Positions 43,743 to 52,772 of a stretch of DNA of 64,000 bases are shown here, piece after piece. The notes under the pieces were generated by a model. That model saw only the letters and a list, made by a program, of their open reading frames with translations. It had not been told where the DNA came from and did not search any database. The stretch lies in NCBI GenBank assembly GCA_040506195.1, contig JBEVXH010000001.1, forward strand, positions 124,001 to 188,000. The letters are read 5' to 3'. The position numbers and the translations under genes are program-made. Source of the stretch: Thiodiazotropha sp040506195 (GTDB taxonomy: Bacteria > Pseudomonadota > Gammaproteobacteria > Chromatiales > Chromatiaceae). Every line of letters begins with the position of its first letter. Positions within the stretch are counted from its first letter, which is position 1.

Positions 43743-46067
43743 TTAGTTGAAAAATCGCTGAAACCAGAGAATTCCATCTTCGACCACTGATCCAGAGCGG
43801 GCACAAGCTGCCCGGGATGCCGGACCGCTACCACTAATGAAAGGATATTCAAGGACTTGGGGGCATCCCTCTCCCAGAAGTCCGGTTTCGGGATCAATCG
43901 CGAGCATCTCCACACCCACTGGCAGATTCTGCTGCAATGACGAGACGCCTATACCATTCATCAAGCCGGCCCAGATCCGCATGGCGCCGCTGGAACCTGT
44001 CAATCCAGTCGGTTGGTTGTCATCGCGACCGACCCAAACGACTGCGGTATGTTTCTGGTCAAATCCTGCGAACCAGCTATCGCGTAAATTATCCGTAGTT
44101 CCAGTCTTTCCCGCCACGTCCACTTCACCCGGCAGCAGCCACTGGAGCGCCTTGCCCGTACCGCTACGGGTCACTTCGTTAAGTGCATGCCGCAGCAAAT
44201 AGACCGCCCGGCTATCCACCCTTGACTCAACTGTCAGCGGGTATCGCGAGAGTGGCGTACCCTGCGCGTCAGTCACATCTCGGATCGATTTCAGGGTAGC
44301 GCCATATCCGCCATTCGCCAGTGTCTGGTACATCTGGGTCATTTCCAGGGGCGAGAGGGAGACCGCACCTAGAAGCAACGACGGATAGGAATGGAGCGGA
44401 CGGCGTATCCCCAGCCTGTATAGATTGTCGATTACCGATTCAAGTCCGACAGAGAGCCCGAGGCGGACCGTTGCCTGATTGAACGACTCTGTCAGCGCCT
44501 GCTCCAGCGTCACCCCCTCATGACTCTGATTATCATAATTACCAGGGGTCCAGATTTCACCGTTCATTCCCTTGATCTGAATCGGACTGTCATCGAGCGG
44601 TGAAAGCAGGTGATAGTCTCCTGACTGAGACAGGGCTGTGAGGTAGACGGCGGGTTTGATCAGTGATCCAACCGGTCGTACCGCATCCAGGGCGCGATTA
44701 AAACCTGCGTAACGCGGGTTTCTGTCTCCCACAACCGCCAACACTTCCCCTGTCTCCGTATCTGCCAGGGTGAGCGCCCCTTGTAGGGTGCCGGCTTGGA
44801 TACCCTGCTTACGCTCCAATTCACTCAGCTGTTGTGACAATGCCTGTTCGCCACGTTGCTGGAACCAGGGATCAAGAGTGGAGAAAATTCTTAAACCACC
44901 CGCACTTAAATCCTCCTCTTGATAATCTCTCCGTAACTGGCGTTTAACCAGATCCATAAATGCCGGACTACCTGAGCTGTGCAGGCTGCCCCGCTCTACC
45001 CCCAAGGGCTGGCCTCTTGCCGAATCTGCCTGTTGCGGGCTGATCACACCCTGGTCCGCCATCAGCTGCAGGACCAGACTCCGTCTCTTTTTTGCCTGTT
45101 CCGGGTGACGTCTCGGATCATAGGCCGAAGGCCCTCTTATCAGGGTGACTAGCAGCGCCAGGCGGGGCAGGTCCAACTCATGCAAGGGTCGATTGAAGTA
45201 GAAGCGACTGGCCAGGGCAAAGCCATGAATCGCCTTTCCCCCCTGCTGTCCCAGGTAGATCTCATTTGCATAGGCTTCAAGAATCTCATCCTTGCTGTAT
45301 CGCAAATCCAGTATCAGAGCCATCGCGATTTCATTGATCTTTCGCCACAGAGTACGTTCCAGGCTGAGGAAGTAGTTCTTCGCCAACTGCTGCGTCAGTG
45401 TACTGCCACCCTGCACCACACGCTTCGCAGCCAGGTTGGCCCACAGCGCACGCCCGATCGCCATCGGATCGATGCCGATATGCTGATAGAAACTGCGATC
45501 CTCCACCGCAATCAAGCCCGCCACCAGTAAATCAGGCAGTTCCTCTCGCGTCAGCAGAATACGGTCTTCACCTTGTGTCGAGGATAGACTGCCGATGAGT
45601 CTCGGCTCAATACGATAATAACCGATCGGATCTCCGTTACTCGCCCGCTTCAAAGTACGTAAACCCTGCTTATCCAGAATAACTTCCAGATAGTCGCTTG
45701 GACGATCGATATCGGGAAAATGAAACGGGCGTGTGCGTATAAGATAGCGTCCGCGATAGCTGGAGTACTCTCCGGGTCGATCGGGGTGTTTAACCCGTCG
45801 ATATCCCAGTCCGTCGAGCGTCTGCTGCAGATGGCTGGCAGCCAAATAGGCACCCGGATAGAGGTCCAGGGTTCGGCTGTATACCTTGGCGGGCACATCC
45901 CAGCGACGTCCCTGAAAACGATTTTGCACGACTTGGTCGAGATAGAGGAGATATAGAATTACCGCCAAGAGAAGAGTGACTATCCCAAGCAAAAACCATC
46001 GCTTCCACCTTTGATTTCTACTGCGATTGGACTTGGTTATTCCCCGTTTTGCACGCTTCTTCGTCAT
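43743..46067 (-). CDS. mrcB: Penicillin-binding protein 1B
   Basis: A bifunctional peptidoglycan synthase. The 774-residue protein has a basic cytoplasmic tail, one membrane helix (about 24-46, WFLLGIVTLLLAVILYLLYL) and a UvrB-like UB2H region. The glycosyltransferase domain has catalytic Glu189 in VEDRSFYQHIG and GGSTLTQQLAKN. The transpeptidase domain has Ser468 in VGSLIKP (SxxK), SFNQATV (SxN) and GKTGTTDNLRDSW (KTG). All catalytic motifs are present, and length is normal for PBP1B. It is monocistronic with its promoter in the divergent gap before the cytochrome gene. Confidence 0.96.
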   Translation of the reverse strand: MTKKRAKRGITKSNRSRNQRWKRWFLLGIVTLLLAVILYLLYLDQVVQNRFQGRRWDVPAKVYSRTLDLYPGAYLAASHLQQTLDGLGYRRVKHPDRPGEYSSYRGRYLIRTRPFHFPDIDRPSDYLEVILDKQGLRTLKRASNGDPIGYYRIEPRLIGSLSSTQGEDRILLTREELPDLLVAGLIAVEDRSFYQHIGIDPMAIGRALWANLAAKRVVQGGSTLTQQLAKNYFLSLERTLWRKINEIAMALILDLRYSKDEILEAYANEIYLGQQGGKAIHGFALASRFYFNRPLHELDLPRLALLVTLIRGPSAYDPRRHPEQAKKRRSLVLQLMADQGVISPQQADSARGQPLGVERGSLHSSGSPAFMDLVKRQLRRDYQEEDLSAGGLRIFSTLDPWFQQRGEQALSQQLSELERKQGIQAGTLQGALTLADTETGEVLAVVGDRNPRYAGFNRALDAVRPVGSLIKPAVYLTALSQSGDYHLLSPLDDSPIQIKGMNGEIWTPGNYDNQSHEGVTLEQALTESFNQATVRLGLSVGLESVIDNLYRLGIRRPLHSYPSLLLGAVSLSPLEMTQMYQTLANGGYGATLKSIRDVTDAQGTPLSRYPLTVESRVDSRAVYLLRHALNEVTRSGTGKALQWLLPGEVDVAGKTGTTDNLRDSWFAGFDQKHTAVVWVGRDDNQPTGLTGSSGAMRIWAGLMNGIGVSSLQQNLPVGVEMLAIDPETGLLGEGCPQVLEYPFISGSGPASRAACARSGSVVEDGILWFQRFFN

Positions 46068-46276
46068 ACTCGTTTACAGTTCTACAGAGCGAGTCCAATC
46101 GCTCGTAATCTGATAAGGGCAGCCAACTGACTATTACGTGATCTATTGGAGACTACCCCAGTATGCCGCATTCTCATGCATTAAATTCCTAAAATCTCGA
46201 TACGTGAATCAAGTCTCAAAAACCTTGGCCGCTATGCTGATTTGAAATAAACATGATAGCAGGGAGTTGAAACCAG

Positions 46277-46960
46277 ATGCGATCCATAGTTCCGATTATA
46301 AATTGGCTGTTGACAATCACACTCATCGCGATTGCCACAATGCTGATGGGTCAGAATGCAATGGCGAATGACATGGAAGAGGATATGAAGCTGCGTAAAA
46401 GCCTTGAAAGCCGCATTGAAGCGATAGCAAACAACGGCAAACTGTACAAACAGATGGTCAAGGAGGGGCGTGAGAGGACAATATTATGCAATTCCTGCCA
46501 CGGTAAAGACGGTGTAGCAGTACAGCCGCTTGCACCCAACCTGGCCGGACAGAATCCGGTCTATCTCGTTGATCAGTTCCAGCGTTTTGGCGATGGCAGA
46601 CGTAATGATTATCTGATGAGTAATCTGGCAAAAACCTTCAGCTTCGATGACAAGATAAAGATCGCTCTCTACTATGGAGACATGGAAATGAAACCCTCAG
46701 GCGGAGGCAATAATTCGCTGCTTGCGGAAGGTGAAAAGATCTTTAAAGACGCCTGTGTCAAATGTCATGGTGAAAATGGACGCGGCCAGGAAGGCTATGC
46801 CCGTCTCGCGGGCCAGCGTCATGACTATGTCGTTAAAATGCTGAAAGAGTTTCGCGATCGTACCGGCAAGCGGACTAATGTCTGGATGTCCGGCGTCGCA
46901 ATACGCCTTAGCGATAAGGATATGGATGCAGTGGCGACCTATTTGGCGAATTTGAATTAG
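46277..46960 (+). CDS. Dihaem cytochrome c (c4 type)
   Basis: A 227-residue periplasmic electron carrier. After a signal peptide (NWLLTITLIAIATMLMGQNAMA) come an about 35-residue charged helix and two cytochrome domains, each with one haem site: CNSCH (71-75) and CVKCH (160-164). PNLAGQNPVYLVDQ and ARLAGQRHDYVVKMLKEF are the repeated segments with axial-ligand methionines further on (DYLMSN and VWMSGVA). The two-domain symmetry is typical of cytochrome c4, which passes electrons to terminal oxidases. The extra N-terminal helix is unusual. It is convergent with the L,D-transpeptidase gene. Confidence 0.9.
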   Translation: MRSIVPIINWLLTITLIAIATMLMGQNAMANDMEEDMKLRKSLESRIEAIANNGKLYKQMVKEGRERTILCNSCHGKDGVAVQPLAPNLAGQNPVYLVDQFQRFGDGRRNDYLMSNLAKTFSFDDKIKIALYYGDMEMKPSGGGNNSLLAEGEKIFKDACVKCHGENGRGQEGYARLAGQRHDYVVKMLKEFRDRTGKRTNVWMSGVAIRLSDKDMDAVATYLANLN

Positions 46961-47002
46961 GCTCGGTTTATTTCCGAGAATTGTTCACGGTTCCGCCATA
47001 AC

Positions 47003-47713
47003 CTATTTGTTTGACGCTTCTCTGCAGTCATAGGCGCACTTATACCTCTTTTCCGTCAATGGGAACTGTACAAGACGCAGTTTCAGATAGGCGTATAACT
47101 CCCCCAGCCAGGCAGGTCCGTTTTCTGTCACTGTTATCTCTCTTTGGCGGAAGTCATACGGGACGATGAGTACTGCCGAGTGTTCCAAACCCACCTTTGC
47201 AACCAGCTTGAAAAGCTCTTCGATATAGCGATTGCCGATTGCCAGACAACCCGCCGACCAGGCACTGCCATGTATAAAGATATTGGAGCCCGGCGCCACC
47301 CGACCCTCTCTGGCGGCATTCAGCCAATCGAACCCGTTCGGATAGTTGAGTTTCATCGACAAGTGGAAATGACTGTTGGGATTGAGCTCAGTAATGCGAT
47401 AGAAACCTTCCGGTACCTGCTTATCCCCTTCACGCAGCTTGGGCCCCACACCGCCGCTGGCCGCGAAAATGGCATAGTCGTGGATAAACCGCCACGCATC
47501 GTGCTGATAAGCCCACAACTCGAGTCGCCGACTCTCTTTCAGTGCAATCAGCTGGATCCGTTGAGGCGGGTAATCGACTCCGGCCTGTTCAAAACGCGCT
47601 TTCAGGCGCCGCTCCACACTGACACTCAAATGATCCAGGGCCGCTTCGAGTTCGGAATCCTGAGAGGCCCAGGCACTGTTCAGCATCAGCACAAGCAGCA
47701 GGAGCTTTCTCAT
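47003..47713 (-). CDS. L,D-transpeptidase (YkuD family)
   Basis: A periplasmic enzyme family that crosslinks peptidoglycan or attaches proteins to it. From the ATG at 47711-47713 (AAGG upstream) the protein has a signal (MRKLLLLVLMLNSAWA) and a YkuD domain with IFIHGSAWSAGCLAIGN, which holds the catalytic His and Cys (HGxxxxxGC-type). GFYRITELNPNSHFHLSM fits proteins of the YafK/ErfK-like branch. The ATG overlaps the stop of the glutamine amidotransferase gene by four bases, so it is the last gene of the sortase operon. A functional link between the L,D-transpeptidase and the sortase is inferred. Confidence 0.87.
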   Translation of the reverse strand: MRKLLLLVLMLNSAWASQDSELEAALDHLSVSVERRLKARFEQAGVDYPPQRIQLIALKESRRLELWAYQHDAWRFIHDYAIFAASGGVGPKLREGDKQVPEGFYRITELNPNSHFHLSMKLNYPNGFDWLNAAREGRVAPGSNIFIHGSAWSAGCLAIGNRYIEELFKLVAKVGLEHSAVLIVPYDFRQREITVTENGPAWLGELYAYLKLRLVQFPLTEKRYKCAYDCREASNK

Positions 47714-48429
47714 GCCTGACCTTGCCTCGCCAGTACGCGCTCTACCCATCTGCCGTAAATAAGATCGGAGATTTTATGCAACGTCTCAATCCGCTGGTCA
47801 ATTGAGGTCAGTATAGCCTCTGCTGACTGACTACAATCCGAGTCGAGCAACAGATCGCTGCCATATCGCTCTATCCAGTTCTCTACCATTTCCCGGGTCA
47901 TCTCGAGATGAAACTGCATCCCCAGATGATCGCCCATGACAAATCCCTGCTGATCAAAACAGTTGCTTTTCAGCAGATGCCTGCTTTGCGCAGGTAGTGT
48001 GTAGGTGTCCGCATGCCAATGAAAGGCAGTGAACTGTTCCGGGATATCCCATAGCCAACCGTCATTGCCATGTTCGACCAGCGTATTCACGGGATGCCAG
48101 CCAATTTCCATTCCTCTGCCACGGGTTATCTCGCCTCCCAGTGCCCGACTCATAAGCTGGGCGCCGAAACAGACCCCCATTACAGGTATACCGAGATCGA
48201 AGGCCTTACGGATCAACTGAAGTTCCCCTTCAATCCAGGGCAACTGATCGTTTACACTGACACCGGCCCCCATAAAGACCAATGCGGAAACATCATGCGT
48301 CTTTTGCGGGATGGGATGATCCTCATCAATGCAGACCATCTCCCAGGGGATGGAGCGTGCCTGCAGATAATCACCCAGATAACCGGGGTGCTGGCAGACG
48401 AGGTGGCGAAAAATCCGGATTGGCTTCAT
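47710..48429 (-). CDS. Class I glutamine amidotransferase-like protein
   Basis: A 239-residue stand-alone GATase1 domain, related to the glutaminase part of GMP synthase. It has the nucleophile Cys in GVCFGAQLMSRALGG, then EIGWHPVN, FHWHADTYTLP, and the second catalytic pair in MQFHLEMTREM (His-Glu). Stand-alone homologues act as amidotransferases or gamma-glutamyl hydrolases; the substrate here is unknown. It starts 25 bases after the sortase gene and overlaps the L,D-transpeptidase by four bases, so it is in the same operon. A role in envelope modification is inferred from this position only. Confidence 0.87.
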   Translation of the reverse strand: MKPIRIFRHLVCQHPGYLGDYLQARSIPWEMVCIDEDHPIPQKTHDVSALVFMGAGVSVNDQLPWIEGELQLIRKAFDLGIPVMGVCFGAQLMSRALGGEITRGRGMEIGWHPVNTLVEHGNDGWLWDIPEQFTAFHWHADTYTLPAQSRHLLKSNCFDQQGFVMGDHLGMQFHLEMTREMVENWIERYGSDLLLDSDCSQSAEAILTSIDQRIETLHKISDLIYGRWVERVLARQGQA

Positions 48430-48454
48430 TCAGACTTCTGATTATGTAGTGACT

Positions 48455-49069
48455 CTACATCGATTCTAACCCGAATGTCCGTCTCGATTCAGCTTCCGCC
48501 CATACCAGATAACGTAACTCGCCCCCTGGTAGAAGATCATCAAAAGGATAGCAGGTCACCAGTAGCAACCCATGCCCCCGCTGCTCGTACATCAACCATT
48601 TCTCCTGCTGATGCACAATTGCGGTAGCGGTGACACGATAGATAACTTTACCGGTACCTGGGGTATCCACAACCAAGCGGTCTCCATGTCCCAATTCCTT
48701 GAGAAAGTGAAAGTGAGTATCCCTGTGACCGGCTATGAGGCTGGCTCCAGCGCTACCCGGCCGAGCTGTCTGCATGGCCCAACCCGGCCCGAATGCCAGC
48801 GTACGGCCGCTGACGCCCGCCAGGATATAGCGTTCGACACCCAGCCTGGGCACCTCCAGTCGAGCTACCGGCCAGGTATCGGCCCAGGGCCAGGGAGGGA
48901 TGTTATCTTCGTGAGAGTCTGTATCATCCCAGGCAGTCGCAATCAATCCCTCCGCCAGCCAGGCCTTTGCCTCAATCCACATCCCCTGTGCAAGCAGGTA
49001 GAAAGCGAGCAGGAACAGCGCCTGAGACAATCGGGTGATGGTCAAAACATTACTTATCAGGGTCTTCAT
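48455..49069 (-). CDS. Class GN sortase of the proteobacterial dedicated sortase system
   Basis: A 204-residue membrane transpeptidase that cleaves a C-terminal LPxT-type signal and attaches the protein to the envelope. It has an N-terminal membrane segment (about 15-32) and a sortase barrel with His115 (IAGHRDTHFHFL), Cys173 (LLLVTCYPF) and Arg186 (GELRYLVW), the complete catalytic triad. Sortases are rare in Gram-negative bacteria; this type occurs with one dedicated target. The target gene directly upstream overlaps it by four bases (49066-49069). This matches the marine proteobacterial sortase family as I know it. Confidence 0.93.
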   Translation of the reverse strand: MKTLISNVLTITRLSQALFLLAFYLLAQGMWIEAKAWLAEGLIATAWDDTDSHEDNIPPWPWADTWPVARLEVPRLGVERYILAGVSGRTLAFGPGWAMQTARPGSAGASLIAGHRDTHFHFLKELGHGDRLVVDTPGTGKVIYRVTATAIVHQQEKWLMYEQRGHGLLLVTCYPFDDLLPGGELRYLVWAEAESRRTFGLESM

Positions 49070-51228
49070 TCAGCCAATAGCGAAGCTGACCGCCCCCGGC
49101 TCTTTAATCGTCCAAGTACGATCCAGAACAGCAGCAGCACGCTCCCTGCACACAGCAGCAGCGGGGCTGGTGATGCGGTTTGCGGTAACCGGCCGAAGAC
49201 CGACTCGGCATGCCAACCAGCAGGCAGGTTGACCGGCATCATCCCCCCCACCATACCTTCGCCATGGGGACGGGCAACAGGCTTTTCCACCGCCACAAGA
49301 CTTGTATAGGGGGAGACGATCTGATGTTTCAACGCCAGGTCGACCACACGCTGTCGTTTCATCTCCTCAGCCAGTTCATTGTCAGGCAATGCCATCAGAC
49401 CAGCTATGCGCTGCCTGGCCCAGAGAGTGTGGATACCCGTCGCCCGTCCATTAGCCTGTATCTCAACGCTCTGTTTCCAGGTCTCATCGCCTCTTCTGCC
49501 TTCGAGGGCCAAACTGCCATTAAGCCGTTCCCCTTTAAGGGATACCATCAATGGCTCGCTCAAATAGAGATCAGGCAATCGTTGCGGTTCCACATCAATA
49601 TTGCCGGGACCCTGCCACATAACACTGATATGACTCATGACAGGAGACCCGAGTTTCTCAAACAGGCCCTGCATTCGACTTGCCACTTCATTCAAATCAC
49701 CGATATAGGTAAAACTACCGCGTCCATATTGTGCGGCGCGTTGCATGAAGAGCGTATTCGGCGCCGATCCGATACCCACTGTGAAGAGACGGCTTGTACC
49801 CAAGCGTTGACGAATCAGGTCGAACAGCGCCTGCTCATTACCGACGCTGCCATCGGTGAGAAACACTATCTGGCGTAGCCGAGTCTCTTCGTTCCTGTTG
49901 TTTAGGGCTTTCTCAAGTGCCGGGTACATCTCCGTACCACCCTCTGCATGCATGGAGTCGATGAAGCGGAATGCCCGACTCAGTGTAGTTTCGCTGGCTG
50001 GCCGCGGTGAGGAAAACAGCATCCGACTGCGATTATTGAAACCGATCAGGTTGAATCGGTCTGTCGGCTGCAAGCCGGCTATTGAGAGTCTCAGGGCAGC
50101 CTTCGCCTGATCCATCGATGGGCCATGCATCGAACCTGAATGATCGACCACGAAGATCACATCACGATTCAGCCCCATTTCGTGGTGTTCCGGTGCGGGA
50201 GGCAGAATCATCAGCAGCGCATACTCTTCTTCCTGCCATCGATCGGTGAACAGCACGCTCCTCGGGGCGAAACCCGGCTGAAGTCGCCAACTCAACAGGA
50301 AATCCCTGTCCGCGGGCACATCCCCATCGCCTAGCCGCAGATGAACCACACCCTCACCGTCCACCCTTTCCAACATCGGGTGGTAATGGCTGGTGACGGC
50401 CTGCAGTGGCAGGCCCGCATCGAGCCTTACCCTCAGAGAAACCGGATTTATCGATCCATTGCGGGGATCCACGACCGGCGGTGTGATCTGGCTCGCATCC
50501 TCGACCTGATCGGTATCCAATGCCCACCCGGCATGGGTGTGATCTGCCGGGGTGTCTGACGAAAGCGGTTTCCCGGGTATATATCGTGGAGCGATCACCA
50601 ACGGCAGGCGCAGTTCAAAACGGCGCTCAGTATAACGAGCCTGTTGTTGAAATTCGATCACGATCCGAATCTCTTCACCGGGGGCTATATTACTTAGGGA
50701 AGCAGAGAAAATATTGGCCCGCTGCTGTTTCAGGAGACTTGCACGTTGACCGTTATCACGGGCCTTCCGATAGATCTTTACCGCCTCTCCTTTCTCCTCG
50801 ATCCGCCCCTCGATAACCCGTTCACCGATCTGCATCTGAAGCCGCTCGACTGCCGATGTTTCAGGTAGTGGAAACTGATAAACACCCTCCATCCACGATT
50901 GGCTGGGATTCTTAAAAAGGTGCTCAACACGAACCCTGGCCAGCATTCCGTTAACGTCGATCTGGACATCGCTTTTTAACATCGGGGCCTGCTGCAGCAA
51001 TTGACCATCCAATGATCTCAGCTGTAACTCGGCGGCCGCCTCATGCAGGCCGTCAGCCCCGGCTTCACTCCAACCAAACACCAGCAAAATCAATAATAAT
51101 CCACCGGATAATCCGGTAAATACCGCTGCCAGCAACGCCAATACCAGATCACGAATAAATAACCTGTTGCTGAAGCAGTCGGCTCCCCCTTCCCCTGCCG
51201 GGGCATCAACAGCGCTTTTTTGCAGCAC
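49066..51228 (-). CDS. Dedicated sortase target: VIT and vWA domain surface protein
   Basis: A 720-residue exported protein. It starts at a GTG with GGAGG five bases upstream. After the N-terminal membrane segment (LALLAAVFTGLSGGLLLILL) come a VIT domain (about 65-200), a von Willebrand A domain with a complete metal site (FVVDHSGSMHG, DxSxS), and a C-terminal sorting signal: LPQTA at 681-685, a hydrophobic helix (PLLLCAGSVLLLFWIVLG) and a basic tail RLKSRGR. So this is the substrate of the sortase encoded just downstream. VIT/vWA proteins bind other proteins or surfaces. pdsO lies 135 bases upstream on the same strand. Confidence 0.93.
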   Translation of the reverse strand: MLQKSAVDAPAGEGGADCFSNRLFIRDLVLALLAAVFTGLSGGLLLILLVFGWSEAGADGLHEAAAELQLRSLDGQLLQQAPMLKSDVQIDVNGMLARVRVEHLFKNPSQSWMEGVYQFPLPETSAVERLQMQIGERVIEGRIEEKGEAVKIYRKARDNGQRASLLKQQRANIFSASLSNIAPGEEIRIVIEFQQQARYTERRFELRLPLVIAPRYIPGKPLSSDTPADHTHAGWALDTDQVEDASQITPPVVDPRNGSINPVSLRVRLDAGLPLQAVTSHYHPMLERVDGEGVVHLRLGDGDVPADRDFLLSWRLQPGFAPRSVLFTDRWQEEEYALLMILPPAPEHHEMGLNRDVIFVVDHSGSMHGPSMDQAKAALRLSIAGLQPTDRFNLIGFNNRSRMLFSSPRPASETTLSRAFRFIDSMHAEGGTEMYPALEKALNNRNEETRLRQIVFLTDGSVGNEQALFDLIRQRLGTSRLFTVGIGSAPNTLFMQRAAQYGRGSFTYIGDLNEVASRMQGLFEKLGSPVMSHISVMWQGPGNIDVEPQRLPDLYLSEPLMVSLKGERLNGSLALEGRRGDETWKQSVEIQANGRATGIHTLWARQRIAGLMALPDNELAEEMKRQRVVDLALKHQIVSPYTSLVAVEKPVARPHGEGMVGGMMPVNLPAGWHAESVFGRLPQTASPAPLLLCAGSVLLLFWIVLGRLKSRGRSASLLAE

Positions 51229-51363
51229 ACCGCACCTCCCCTCTGATCCGCGACTGTCGAGGTGGGATTACCGATCCGATAGGCACCCAACGAAAACTGT
51301 TGCCGGTGGTTTTCTCCGGAGAGCTGTAGAAAAACTCCTCACTCAGGGGCTGCCTACGGAACC

Positions 51364-52056
51364 TCATGACTCTTCACCCTTGACCAAGGTAAGCTGGACC
51401 ATTCTGTCGTATGCCAATCCCTCAAGATCCTGCATGGGATAGCGTGCTTCCGACTTACCGGCATAGTGGACTTCCATCCGACCTTCCGCTAATCCCGAAT
51501 CCACCAACAGATTTGCGACGGCATCCGCCCGTCGTTTGCTGAGGGTTTTGTTATAGTCGTCACTTCCCCTCACATCCGTGCCTGCCCGAATCTGCAGTTT
51601 CAACTCGGGGAAGGCCTGCAACATGACAACCAGGGCTTTAAGTTGGTCGCCGATCCCTGCTTCAATCTCGGCACTGTCACTACGAAACCCAAGGCAAAAG
51701 GTATACCCCTGCTGCAGTGCCTCGACTCTGGCAGATTGCAGTGTCCGCTGCCGCTGATACAGCGCCTGGTGTTCCGCGGCAGCCAGCTGTTCTCTCTGCT
51801 GCATGACCCGGACCGCCGACAACTCTGAGTCCATTGCATCAACCTGATCTTTCCGCAGCGCCAGCTCTCCGGCCATCGCACCACCGGTCAGACCCAAAAC
51901 AACCCCAGGCGCCCCACCGAGGAGAGTACCTACCACCACGCCGATCATGGAGCCGGTGAACACCCCCTTTTCCACTTTTTGGTCTCGCGCTTGCGCCACC
52001 AGCGGGGATTGAAACAGGACGCTGAAAATTGCCATTGCCACTAACGTTTTCTTCAT
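51364..52056 (-). CDS. pdsO: PdsO, sortase-associated OmpA-like protein
   Basis: From the ATG at 52054-52056 (AGAGG upstream) the protein has about 230 residues: a signal peptide (MKKTLVAMAIFSVLFQSP), a glycine-zipper stretch GTLLGGAPGVVLGLTGGAMA, a helical linker, and a C-terminal OmpA-like domain with LQIRAGTDVRGSDDYNKTLS and KRRADAVANLLVDSGL. OmpA domains bind peptidoglycan. It is the first gene of the sortase operon and matches the PdsO family that accompanies dedicated sortases. It may position the target or sortase at the wall (inference). Longer frames upstream have no ribosome site. Confidence 0.88.
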   Translation of the reverse strand: MKKTLVAMAIFSVLFQSPLVAQARDQKVEKGVFTGSMIGVVVGTLLGGAPGVVLGLTGGAMAGELALRKDQVDAMDSELSAVRVMQQREQLAAAEHQALYQRQRTLQSARVEALQQGYTFCLGFRSDSAEIEAGIGDQLKALVVMLQAFPELKLQIRAGTDVRGSDDYNKTLSKRRADAVANLLVDSGLAEGRMEVHYAGKSEARYPMQDLEGLAYDRMVQLTLVKGEES

Positions 52057-52349
52057 TTTCTGAACCTCTTTATGTTGACCCAGCGTGCCCTCCTTGGCGA
52101 ACCCGTCCACTCCTGTGCCGCGCCGGTTTGCGGTACTACCGATAACCATTTCAGTTCAACCAAATGGCGATTTGCTCACCAAAACGGGGCCGGATGGAGG
52201 CAGAAAGTGGCGACAATCTGTCAACCTGAGGGTAGTATTACAGTGAGTGGTGGGAATTAACCAATAGACAGCTGTAATTTGAGCTAAAATAGTTATTTAT
52301 GGATGCTGCAAAGCTGTAGGTAAACGCAAGGAATCTTCCGTAATCAAGA

Positions 52350-52772
52350 ATGAAAACTGCCTACTTCGCATTTTTTCTCGGATTGATGATATGTTTCAGC
52401 GAAACGGCACACTCGGTCGACCCCGTCATCAATCTTGACGTCACCCAAGAGACGCTTTCACGCCATACCTTGCGCTCCATATTCAGCATGCGCAAAACCC
52501 AATGGTCGGATGGCAAACCGATTCATGTCTTCGTGATGGGCGACAAGAGCAACCTGCATAAGCGCTTCACCAAACAACTGCTTGGCCTGTTTCCCCATCA
52601 ATTACGCCGTGCCTGGAACAGACAGATCTACTCAGGTATGGGGCAGGCGCCCATCAGAGTGGGATCCGAGAGGGAGATGAGGATAAAGGTTGCAAATACC
52701 CCCGGGGCAATCGGCTATCTTTCTGAAGGATATACTAATGAGTATGTACGGACGATCAGAATTGAAAAGTAG
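52350..52772 (+). CDS. Small PstS-like periplasmic protein
   Basis: A 140-residue exported protein (signal FAFFLGLMICFSETAHS). It covers only one lobe of a phosphate-binding protein: LRSIFSMRKTQWSDGKPIHV, RFTKQLLGLFPHQLRRAWN, GQAPIRVGSEREM and the final NTPGAIGYLSEGY, all typical of PstS-like small proteins. Such proteins lie near signalling genes and may act as ligand sensors rather than in transport. Here it is followed by a beta-barrel gene (35-base overlap) and a GGDEF-EAL gene. It is divergent from pdsO, with a 293-base spacer. The ligand may be phosphate (inference). Confidence 0.84.
   Translation: MKTAYFAFFLGLMICFSETAHSVDPVINLDVTQETLSRHTLRSIFSMRKTQWSDGKPIHVFVMGDKSNLHKRFTKQLLGLFPHQLRRAWNRQIYSGMGQAPIRVGSEREMRIKVANTPGAIGYLSEGYTNEYVRTIRIEK

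Noticed and set aside
48572..49878. Two long plus-strand frames (48572-49309 and 49210-49878)
   Set aside because: Both are antisense to the sortase and its target, whose catalytic and sorting motifs are unmistakable.
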